Below are positions 19,829 through 28,189 of a stretch of 64,000 bases of DNA, piece after piece (position 1 is the first letter of the stretch; each line of letters begins with the position of its first letter). The notes under the pieces are model-generated. The model saw only the letters and a program-made list of their open reading frames with translations, did no database searches and was not told the DNA's origin. The stretch comes from Rhynchopus sp. YZ270_cl-10. Taxonomy: Eukaryota > Euglenozoa > Diplonemea > Diplonemida > Diplonemidae. The stretch spans positions 992,001 to 1,056,000 of the forward strand of contig OZ037929.1 in the NCBI GenBank assembly GCA_964035575.1. The letters are read 5' to 3'. The position numbers were made by a program, and so were the translations under genes.

Positions 19829-22800
19829 TCATGCTGTTTTGCCTTTTTTCGCCTTTTTTTTGTTCTTTTTCGATTTTTTCGTGATCGAGTCGAGAGGTGT
19901 GGTAGGAGATGCAGGTGGGGACGCAGCTTTGCTCGCTGCCGCCTTGACTGCCTCAATGGCAGCCTTCTTCTGCTTCTTCTTGTGCGCACGCAGGGCTTTG
20001 ATGGCATCGGCTGAGAGCGCCTCTTTTAGTCCCCCCTTTTTCGCTTTCTTCTGTTTTTTATCCGCCTTCTCTTCCTTCTCTTCCTTGTTTTCCTTCTCCT
20101 TCTCCACCACGGACACCTTCTCCACTGCAGACACTATTGCCTTGGCCGGAAGTTTCTGAGGCGACGAAGGCACTAAAGCAGGAGACACCTTCTTCGGTGC
20201 ACATGAATAGGACAGCTTGGCAGACCCCTCCGGCAGGGTCGTCCCTCCAATGGCCTTGCACACCTGCTTGCCGACGTCGTCAGAGGGAAAGCGCACCACC
20301 ATAGTCCCAGTCTTCTTCCCTCCAGGCATCTGCCATTTCACCTGCAGTGGTGTCACCCCGGTTCTTGCGATGATGTACTGCGAGAGTGCGTCGCGCTTCG
20401 CGGCAGCGCCTGCTTTGATGTAGACCTTTGTGAAGTCCTGGAGCTGGACCTCCTTCTGTGCCTTCACCTTGGTCTTCTCGGGGAGCTCGGTGGGGTCGAT
20501 TTTACGCTTCTTCTTGGGCGAGTGTTCTGTCGACTTCTTTGGGGACTTCGGGGACTTTGCGGGAGATTTGGGGGCAGGTTTGGTTGTCTCGGGGGTGGTG
20601 GTGGTAGTCGTGGTGGTGGTGGTGGTGGTGTTCTGCCCCTCAGTGGCGTGGGTGTATGTGCATTCGTTTCCGTACCTGCAGTACCCGTTGTTCGCGAAGT
20701 ACCAGCAAGGCAGCGACTCCTCTTTCCAGAAGTCCTGCAGCGCATCCAGACGCTTGCCCGGCTGCAGCACAATAGGCAACCCCATCTTGACAACGCGGGA
20801 CTGGAAGGAGTGGCTCGGCTTTTTGCATTTGCCTGAGGGCTTGAGACGCTCGTCGTGGTTGGGGTACTCCGTGCCCTCAAGGACCTCGCTGATGTTGTTG
20901 AGGTCGGGGTACGAGATGTACGCCTTTGCAGCTGTGTTGTCCTCGATGTCGGGAAACGTACTGCGCCACTCCTCCGTCGAGAACGGTGATGTGTTGAGCG
21001 GCTTTCCGAGCATCGTCTTTTTGTCCCATTCATTGACAGGAACAATAAGGCTTGCGGAGATCTGGCTGTCCTCAGCCATGGTGAGCACGGAAATGTCGTC
21101 GCTGTCACGTTTCCGCTTCTTGCGTGTGTCGACCTTCGCCTTGATAGCTGCCGATGCTGCGAGGGGCGACTTCGCCTCGGACAAGAACTTCTTGATGTTC
21201 GTCGACAACGGGTGTGCCTGCCCGACGAAGAGCATTGGAGGGGCCTTTGAGTTGCGCCGCCTGTCTGCACTGTCTTCAATCTTGGCCTGCAGCTTCTTCA
21301 GAACAGGCAGGAAGACGCTGTCCTCGATGAACGGGAGCACGACGGTGCAGTGCCATGGTGGCGGGCAGTTGCTCATGTCCACATGGAATGTCTCTGGGTA
21401 GTATTTGTGCAGGACAGAGTTCTTGGAGGTCACCTGCTTCACAAAGGCCTTCGGCAGCACCTTCGATGCGGTGGTCTCAGGGAGCACTGCGGTGAGCTGC
21501 TCGAAGGGTGCGTACGGCTTGGCAACTGCGTACAGCTCATTGTGCTTCATGTACTCAGAGATCTCGCCCACGTCGACACTGCTCAGGACAGGTGCGTAGT
21601 GGTATGGGTAGAACCACTCCCAAGAGGGGCACTCCTTGAAGTAGTAGGCCACAACCCAGTTCAGGCCTTTCAGGTATTCGAAGACGATCTTCTTGCGCAG
21701 CTGGTCCGAGTCTGTCTGAGAAGGGCTGCACCGCCCCACACTGCGTCCCAGGTCGTTGAGCTCCTCTGTGAAGCAGTTGTCGTAGTAACGCTTCTCCCAC
21801 CCCTCTGTGCCCACGAGGACCTTGTCGCTGCCCTTCGCCTCTGCGATGTCACGCTCGATGTGCATGTCCAGGTGGTACTTCACCTGCTGCTTGAACACAC
21901 GGACACGGTCTGCCTGGCTCATCTGCAGACATTCCACAACAGAGGGTGGTGCCTGCAGGGGTTTGCTCTGCATAGATTCTGCGAGGGCGTTGAGGGAGTC
22001 CTGGCTGCTGACACTTCTGAAGTTGGACTTCAGCTTCTCAATCATGATGCACAGAAGGTCGAAGTTGATGTCGCCGTTGTCTGTCAGGTAGCCGCCGTTG
22101 AACTGCGGGAAGCACTCAATATAGGCCAGCAGGGCGACTGCGATGGCGTTGTGCTGGATCTTCATTCCGGGGACGTGCGGGAGGAAGTCGTTCCCGACGA
22201 GGCAGAAGCACAGCGTCAGGTCGTCAATCATGCGGGCCAGCACCTTGCCTTCATCGGGGATGTTGCTGTTGTTGAGGATCGGCTGGAAGCACTTTGCGAA
22301 GTAGCCTTCAATCACCGACACCACGAGGTAGTTGAACGACGGATGTGGCAGGTTGCTGCGTGTCGGCCTGCGTGGGGGACGTGCACCACGCAGGATGTAC
22401 ATATGCGGGGTGTGGATGGAGAGCGCAAGCATGATCAGGTCTGCGTCCTCACCGACGATGCAGTGCGTTGTGTTCGGCTTGTAGCCGTCCTGCAGACGCT
22501 GGCGCTTGATGTACTGAATGATCTTATGCTCACCCTCACCTGGCTCGTTCGCATCGGAGAGGATGACAGCAAGGTTGGCCCACTTCGGGTCGCTGTTGAG
22601 ACGAAGCTGAATGTAGTACCGCAGTGTGGCGGACACCTTCACCATGAAGGGCGTGCCTGGGGTGATCACGTTTGAGTCCCACTGCTTCAGGAGGTCGTCG
22701 CTGGGTGGGGGTATTTGGCATTCGTTCCACTCCTCCTTGACCTGGGAGATGATGTCCGCCTCCATCTTGGAAAGCTGTGCACCACGGAAGCGGCGTGTCC

Positions 22801-23137
22801 TCTGCTGGTTCATCTTGGCGCGCGGTGCAGTGCCGTCAATGGCAAGGAAGAGAAGCGTGGTGGGGCGGACCACGTCCATGATCTGGTCGACCTTGAGGCA
22901 GATGCGTGCCATCATCTCCTCCTCGGTTGCGGGGGAGTCTGTGTCGGGGTGGCAGCAGGGGTGGATGATGCCGTTCATATCAAGGTAGAGACAGTCCATC
23001 TGTGTGCGTGACAGCTTCACGTCGTTTGGGTTCTCGCGCTGCTCATCCTTCGTCACCTCGCTGCCAGGCTGGCGTGCGGTGACGAGACAGTTCTGACAGT
23101 GCTGCACCAGCCATCCAAAGAAGCCTGGGACACCCAT
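19829..23137 (-). CDS. XRN2: XRN2/Rat1-like 5'-3' exoribonuclease with CCCH zinc finger (array copy 1, 1,102 aa)
   Basis: Predicted processive 5'-3' exoribonuclease; nuclear family members degrade RNA after cleavage and help end transcription. It has the family start MGVPGFFGWL and catalytic-core motifs LYLDMNGIIHPC, AIDGTAPRAKMNQQRTRRFR, ILSDANEPGEGEHKI, GEDADLIMLAL and LVGNDFLPH. HPC after the first motif, the NPND segment and RRQR-like KRQR favour XRN2 over XRN1. After the core come a CCCH finger (C-x8-C-x5-C-x3-H, about 810-830), a poly-Thr run, a Lys/Pro/Ser linker, a compact segment (QLQDFTKVYIKAG..., about 896-983) and a Lys/Ala-rich tail. A CCCH finger here is unusual for the family. 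The ATG sits in CCATGG. Copies 2 and 3 lack the finger and following segment, so this looks like the full-length member. Confidence 0.95.
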   Translation of the reverse strand: MGVPGFFGWLVQHCQNCLVTARQPGSEVTKDEQRENPNDVKLSRTQMDCLYLDMNGIIHPCCHPDTDSPATEEEMMARICLKVDQIMDVVRPTTLLFLAIDGTAPRAKMNQQRTRRFRGAQLSKMEADIISQVKEEWNECQIPPPSDDLLKQWDSNVITPGTPFMVKVSATLRYYIQLRLNSDPKWANLAVILSDANEPGEGEHKIIQYIKRQRLQDGYKPNTTHCIVGEDADLIMLALSIHTPHMYILRGARPPRRPTRSNLPHPSFNYLVVSVIEGYFAKCFQPILNNSNIPDEGKVLARMIDDLTLCFCLVGNDFLPHVPGMKIQHNAIAVALLAYIECFPQFNGGYLTDNGDINFDLLCIMIEKLKSNFRSVSSQDSLNALAESMQSKPLQAPPSVVECLQMSQADRVRVFKQQVKYHLDMHIERDIAEAKGSDKVLVGTEGWEKRYYDNCFTEELNDLGRSVGRCSPSQTDSDQLRKKIVFEYLKGLNWVVAYYFKECPSWEWFYPYHYAPVLSSVDVGEISEYMKHNELYAVAKPYAPFEQLTAVLPETTASKVLPKAFVKQVTSKNSVLHKYYPETFHVDMSNCPPPWHCTVVLPFIEDSVFLPVLKKLQAKIEDSADRRRNSKAPPMLFVGQAHPLSTNIKKFLSEAKSPLAASAAIKAKVDTRKKRKRDSDDISVLTMAEDSQISASLIVPVNEWDKKTMLGKPLNTSPFSTEEWRSTFPDIEDNTAAKAYISYPDLNNISEVLEGTEYPNHDERLKPSGKCKKPSHSFQSRVVKMGLPIVLQPGKRLDALQDFWKEESLPCWYFANNGYCRYGNECTYTHATEGQNTTTTTTTTTTTTPETTKPAPKSPAKSPKSPKKSTEHSPKKKRKIDPTELPEKTKVKAQKEVQLQDFTKVYIKAGAAAKRDALSQYIIARTGVTPLQVKWQMPGGKKTGTMVVRFPSDDVGKQVCKAIGGTTLPEGSAKLSYSCAPKKVSPALVPSSPQKLPAKAIVSAVEKVSVVEKEKENKEEKEEKADKKQKKAKKGGLKEALSADAIKALRAHKKKQKKAAIEAVKAAASKAASPPASPTTPLDSITKKSKKNKKKAKKGKTA

Positions 23138-23200
23138 GGTTTGTTTGTTCTCTGTGGTGGTGATAGGATGTGTTGGTGACTACGGTGGTGATTTGCATTG

Positions 23201-23220
23201 GTTGGAATATCGAAATTCAG
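23201..23220 (-). promoter_or_regulatory. Conserved motif upstream of XRN2 copy 1
   Basis: CTGAATTTCGATATTCCAAC on the minus strand, 64 nt before the ATG. The same 20 bp occurs before all four units (27161-27180, 31051-31070, 32521-32540) although the DNA between it and the ATG differs. It may be an initiator or 5' UTR element, but recent duplication alone could also explain part of the conservation. Confidence 0.4.
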
Positions 23221-23634
23221 CGATAATAAAAAAAAAAAAACAGTGAAGTGAAGGTGACGTCCATCAACAAAAGGGGTAAAGGGGTTAGGGAGTGAGCTTC
23301 ATTCAGTTTGTCGCATACATTCGTGAGTTCACGTTTCAAGTCAAAAATGTTGTTACAAATTCGACAAGACTGTACACGTACCAAGAAGTATTGATGACGC
23401 AAACGATGCAGGGACAGTGGAAAAAACTGGGAAAGTAAGTGGGGTAAATGGCAACATGCGATATTTTTGTCGTAAACTGCGAATCGCAGCTAACATTCTT
23501 TTGAGACAGCGTTGTTGCTCTTGTTGTATTGGCATTCCAGAAACACACCGCATCCCTGCGAGGTTGGTGCAACTGTATTCCATTTTGTTCTGATGGGGGT
23601 GCAACACCCAAAACATAAAATGTAAATGAATATA

Positions 23635-23992
23635 TGGTGTGGCTGAAGGGGGGTGATTCGCACTTTTCCGCAGTTTTTCCCCTATTCGCACTTTTTCCGA
23701 ACTTATTCGCACTTTTACCATGTAGGCTTGCTGACTGTGACAGATACACAGATACACAGGTACATATAAGTCGGCCTGTGCATAAGTGTCCGATCCTGAG
23801 CCCAAATCTGCCCGGACTTATACACGGGTCAGCGGACTTCTGCACGGGTCATGGGGGTCGGACTTATGCCGGGGTAGGTACCCACAAAAACAGTATCTAC
23901 AGTACTTACAGGGGAAAAAAAATTTGGGGGCTGATTCGCACTTTTTCCGCACTTTTTCAGCACTTTTTGCTCCCCCCCTTTCAGCCACACCA
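23635..23992. mobile_element. MITE with TGGTGTGGCTGAA termini (copy 1)
   Basis: The ends are exact inverted repeats (TGGTGTGGCTGAA ... TTCAGCCACACCA), extending into G-rich/C-rich tracts for about 19 bp. ATATA flanks both sides (23630-23634 and 23993-23997). The paralogous site at 31478-31482 has a single ATATA and no insert. Inside are several ATTCGCACTTTTTCCG-like repeats and GGACTTATACACGGGTC-like repeats. No transposase is encoded, so it is a non-autonomous DNA element. Confidence 0.85.
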
Positions 23993-24229
23993 ATATAACG
24001 TAAGGTAAAAGACAAACGACGTGTCATGTGCAGTTCCGCATGCTTCATGAGGTGCTGCATGTAGAACTTCTCATTCATGTCACAAATAATGTCCGCAATG
24101 GCAGGAGAAGCGTTAGCACGCATTGAGATACCACAGGTCTGATGAAAGCGGGTGTCACCTTGCATAAAGGCGTTGTGGAAGCAAAAAGCTACAACATTCT
24201 TGTCCTCCTGTTCAGCATAGACAGTGTGC

Positions 24230-27097
24230 TTAGTTTTCGTTGAAATGTTGCGTCTTCAAAGTGAAAATCACGTTATTTTGATGTACATGATGGCTTTTTT
24301 GTTTCACCTGGTCAAGCATTGCCACCACAGAAGATGAAAACTTCGTCAATGGCATTGTGGAGTTCTGCTTCGACAGCAGATCAGCACGCAGGGCTATGGT
24401 GGGGTTGGCTGAGTGTGTCTTTTTTAGGCCCCCCTTTTTCGCTTTCTCCTGTTCCGCTCTCTCCTCTTTCGCGTTCTCCTTTTTCGCTTTCTTCCGTTTC
24501 GCTATCTCCTGTTTTGCTTGCTTCTTTTTCGCTTTCTTCTCTCTCGCTCTTTTCTCACTCTCCTTTTTCTCACTCTTCCGTAGCGCTTTCAGCTCTGCCA
24601 TTTTCTTCCGTTTCGCTTTCTTCTGTTTCTTCTGTTTCTTCCCTCCCTTCCGCCAGAAGACCAGGCAAGGCAGCGACTCCTCTTTCCAGAAGACCTGCAG
24701 CGCATCCAGACGCTTGCCCGGCTGCAGCACAATAGGCAACCCCATCTCGACTACGCGGGACTGGAAGGAGTGGCTCGGCTTTTTGCATTTTCTCGAAGGC
24801 TTGAGACGCTCGTCGTGGTTGGGGTACTCCGTGCCCTCAAGGACCTCGCTGATGTTGTTGAGGTCGGGGTACGAGATGTACGCCTTTGCAGCTGTGTTGT
24901 CCTCGATGTCGGGGAACGTACTGCGCCACTCCTCCGTCGAGAACGGTGATGTGTTGAGCGGCTTTCCGAGCATCGTCTTTTTGTCCCATTCATTGACAGG
25001 AACAATAAGGCTTGCGGAGATCTGGCTGTCCTCAGCCATGGTGAGCACGGAAATGTCGTCGCTGTCACGTTTCCGCTTCTTGCGTGTGTCGACCTTCGCC
25101 TTGATAGCTGCCGATGCTGCGAGGGGCGACTTCGCCTCGGACAAGAACTTCTTGATGTTCGTCGACAACGGGTGTGCCTGCCCGACGAAGAGCATTGGAG
25201 GGGCCTTTGAGTTGCGCCGCCTGTCTGCACTGTTCTTAATCTTGGCCTGCAGCTTCTTCAGAACAGGCAGGAAGACGCTGTCCTCGATGAACGGGAGCAC
25301 GACGGTGCAGTGCCATGGTGGCGGGCAGTTGCTCATGTCCACATGGAATGTCTCTGGGTAGTATTTGTGCAGGACAGAGTTCTTGGAGGTCACCTGCTTC
25401 ACAAAGGCCTTCGGCAGCACCTTCGATGCGGTGGTCTCAGGGAGCACTGCGGTGAGCTGCTCGAAGGGTGCGTACGGCTTGGCAACTGCGTACAGCTCAT
25501 TGTGCTTCATGTACTCAGAGATCTCGCCCACGTCGACACTGCTCAGGACAGGTGCGTAGTGGTATGGGTAGAACCACTCCCAAGAGGGGCACTCCTTGAA
25601 GTAGTAGGCCACAACCCAGTTCAGGCCTTTCAGGTATTCGAAGACGATCTTCTTGCGCAGCTGGTCCGAGTCTGTCTGAGAAGGGCTGCACCGCCCCACA
25701 CTGCGTCCCAGGTCGTTGAGCTCCTCTGTGAAGCAGTTGTCGTAGTAACGCTTCTCCCACCCCTCTGTGCCCACGAGGACCTTGTCGCTGCCCTTCGCCT
25801 CTGCGATGTCACGCTCGATGTGCATGTCCAGGTGGTACTTCACCTGCTGCTTGAACACACGGACACGGTCTGCCTGGCTCATCTGCAGACATTCCACAAC
25901 AGAGGGTGGTGCCTGCAGGGGTTTGCTCTGCATAGATTCTGCGAGGGCGTTGAGGGAGTCCTGGCTGCTGACACTTCTGAAGTTGGACTTCAGCTTCTCA
26001 ATCATGATGCACAGAAGGTCGAAGTTGATGTCGCCGTTGTCTGTCAGGTAGCCGCCGTTGAACTGCGGGAAGCACTCAATATAGGCCAGCAGGGCGACTG
26101 CGATGGCGTTGTGCTGGATCTTCATTCCGGGGACGTGCGGGAGGAAGTCGTTCCCGACGAGGCAGAAGCACAGCGTCAGGTCGTCAATCATGCGGGCCAG
26201 CACCTTGCCTTCATCGGGGATGTTGCTGTTGTTGAGGATCGGCTGGAAGCACTTTGCGAAGTAGCCTTCAATCACCGACACCACGAGGTAGTTGAACGAC
26301 GGATGTGGCAGGTTGCTGCGTGTCGGCCTGCGTGGGGGACGTGCACCACGCAGGATGTACATATGCGGGGTGTGGATGGAGAGCGCAAGCATGATCAGGT
26401 CTGCGTCCTCACCGACGATGCAGTGCGTTGTGTTCGGCTTGTAGCCGTCCTGCAGACGCTGGCGCTTGATGTACTGAATGATCTTATGCTCACCCTCACC
26501 TGGCTCGTTCGCATCGGAGAGGATGACAGCAAGGTTGGCCCACTTCGGGTCGCTGTTGAGACGAAGCTGAATGTAGTACCGCAGTGTGGCGGACACCTTC
26601 ACCATGAAGGGCGTGCCTGGGGTGATCACGTTTGAGTCCCACTGCTTCAGGAGGTCGTCGCTGGGTGGGGGTATTTGGCATTCGTTCCACTCCTCCTTGA
26701 CCTGGGAGATGATGTCCGCCTCCATCTTGGAAAGCTGTGCACCACGGAAGCGGCGTGTCCTCTGCTGGTTCATCTTGGCGCGCGGTGCAGTGCCGTCAAT
26801 GGCAAGGAAGAGAAGCGTGGTGGGGCGGACCACGTCCATGATCTGGTCGACCTTGAGGCAGATGCGTGCCATCATCTCCTCCTCGGTTGCGGGGGAGTCT
26901 GTGTCGGGGTGGCAGCAGGGGTGGATGATGCCGTTCATATCAAGGTAGAGACAGTCCATCTGTGTGCGTGACAGCTTCACGTCGTTTGGGTTCTCGCGCT
27001 GCTCATCCTTCGTCACCTCGCTGCCAGGCTGGCGTGCGGTGACGAGACAGTTCTGACAGTGCTGCACCAGCCATCCAAAGAAGCCTGGGACACCCAT
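24230..27097 (-). CDS. XRN2-like exoribonuclease, array copy 2 (955 aa), zinc finger lost
   Basis: The exonuclease core is almost identical to copy 1 with all catalytic motifs intact, so it should be active if expressed. The sequence departs from copy 1 right after ESLPC, the first zinc-finger cysteine; the CCCH finger, poly-Thr run and following segment are replaced by a roughly 100-residue Lys/Ala/Glu-rich stretch and a tail containing KKGGLKKTHSAN and LTKFSSSVVAMLDQ. That tail is related to the end of copy 1 (AKKGGLKEALSADAIKALRA), so the difference looks like an internal deletion plus expansion of low-complexity sequence. The N-terminal side matches copy 1 at every difference between copies 1 and 3 (VTKDEQREN, RSVGRCSPSQ), while the C-terminal side matches copy 3 (QAKIKNS, SRKCKK, ALQVFW). 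Confidence 0.9.
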   Translation of the reverse strand: MGVPGFFGWLVQHCQNCLVTARQPGSEVTKDEQRENPNDVKLSRTQMDCLYLDMNGIIHPCCHPDTDSPATEEEMMARICLKVDQIMDVVRPTTLLFLAIDGTAPRAKMNQQRTRRFRGAQLSKMEADIISQVKEEWNECQIPPPSDDLLKQWDSNVITPGTPFMVKVSATLRYYIQLRLNSDPKWANLAVILSDANEPGEGEHKIIQYIKRQRLQDGYKPNTTHCIVGEDADLIMLALSIHTPHMYILRGARPPRRPTRSNLPHPSFNYLVVSVIEGYFAKCFQPILNNSNIPDEGKVLARMIDDLTLCFCLVGNDFLPHVPGMKIQHNAIAVALLAYIECFPQFNGGYLTDNGDINFDLLCIMIEKLKSNFRSVSSQDSLNALAESMQSKPLQAPPSVVECLQMSQADRVRVFKQQVKYHLDMHIERDIAEAKGSDKVLVGTEGWEKRYYDNCFTEELNDLGRSVGRCSPSQTDSDQLRKKIVFEYLKGLNWVVAYYFKECPSWEWFYPYHYAPVLSSVDVGEISEYMKHNELYAVAKPYAPFEQLTAVLPETTASKVLPKAFVKQVTSKNSVLHKYYPETFHVDMSNCPPPWHCTVVLPFIEDSVFLPVLKKLQAKIKNSADRRRNSKAPPMLFVGQAHPLSTNIKKFLSEAKSPLAASAAIKAKVDTRKKRKRDSDDISVLTMAEDSQISASLIVPVNEWDKKTMLGKPLNTSPFSTEEWRSTFPDIEDNTAAKAYISYPDLNNISEVLEGTEYPNHDERLKPSRKCKKPSHSFQSRVVEMGLPIVLQPGKRLDALQVFWKEESLPCLVFWRKGGKKQKKQKKAKRKKMAELKALRKSEKKESEKRAREKKAKKKQAKQEIAKRKKAKKENAKEERAEQEKAKKGGLKKTHSANPTIALRADLLSKQNSTMPLTKFSSSVVAMLDQVKQKSHHVHQNNVIFTLKTQHFNEN

Positions 27098-28189
27098 GGT
27101 TTGTTTGTTCTCTGTGGTGGTGATAGGATGTGTTGGTGACTACGGTGGTGATTTGCATTGGTTGGAATATCGAAATTCAGCGATAATAAAAAAAAAAAAA
27201 CAGTGAAGTGAAGGTGACGTCCATCAACAAAAGGGGTAAAGGGGTTAGGGAGTGAGCTTCATTCAGTTTGTCGCATACATTCGTGAGTTCACGTTTCAAG
27301 TCAAAAATGTTGTTACAAATTCGACAAGACTGTACACGTACCAAGAAGTATTGATGACGCAAACGATGCAGGGACAGTGGAAAAAACTGGGAAAGTAAGT
27401 GGGGTAAATGGCAACATGCGATATTTTTGTCGTAAACTGCGAATCGCAGCTAACATTCTTTTGAGACAGCGTTGTTGCTCTTGTTGTATTGGCATTCCAG
27501 AAACACACCGCATCCCTGCGAGGTTGGTGCAACTGTATTCCATTTTGTTCTGATGGGGGTGCAACACCCAAAACATAAAATGTAAATGAATATATGGTGT
27601 GGCTGAAGGGGGGTGATTCGCACTTTTCCGCAGTTTTTCCCCTATTCGCACTTTTTCCGAACTTATTCGCACTTTTACCATGTAGGCTTGCTGACTGTGA
27701 CAGATACACAGATACACAGGTACATATAAGTCGGCCTGTGCATAAGTGTCCGATCCTGAGCCCAAATCTGCCCGGACTTATACACGGGTCAGCGGACTTC
27801 TGCACGGGTCATGGGGGTCGGACTTATGCCGGGGTAGGTACCCACAAAAACAGTATCTACAGTACTTACAGGGGAAAAAAAATTTGGGGGCTGATTCGCA
27901 CTTTTTCCGCACTTTTTCAGCACTTTTTGCTCCCCCCCTTTCAGCCACACCAATATAACGTAAGGTAAAAGACAAACGACGTGTCATGTGCAGTTCCGCA
28001 TGCTTCATGAGGTGCTGCATGTAGAACTTCTCATTCATGTCACAAATAATGTCCGCAATGGCAGGAGAAGCGTTAGCACGCATTGAGATACCACAGGTCT
28101 GATGAAAGCGGGTGTCACCTTGCATAAAGGCGTTGTGGAAGCAAAAAGCTACAACATTCTTGTCCTCCTGTTCAGCATAGACAGTGTGC
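27098..28189. other. Spacer between XRN2 copies 2 and 3
   Basis: A repeat of 23138-24229 at an offset of exactly 3,960 bp, including the MITE. No gene is seen. It contains the conserved upstream motif for copy 2 at 27161-27180. Confidence 0.8.
27595..27952. mobile_element. MITE with TGGTGTGGCTGAA termini (copy 2)
   Basis: Carried along by the tandem duplication; same termini, same ATATA flanks and same interior as the element at 23635. It did not insert independently. Confidence 0.83.

Larger units (their letters stand above)
23138..24229. other. Spacer between XRN2 copies 1 and 2
   Basis: Holds the 5' flank of copy 1, a 358 bp MITE (23635-23992) and the 3' flank of copy 2. Reading frames here have no recognisable homology and cross the MITE boundaries, so none is called. 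The whole spacer is repeated at 27098-28189. Confidence 0.8.

Noticed and set aside
23336..24165. Frames of 115-169 codons in the XRN2 spacers
   Set aside because: They cross the MITE boundary, and the MITE-free spacer at 31 kb does not preserve them.
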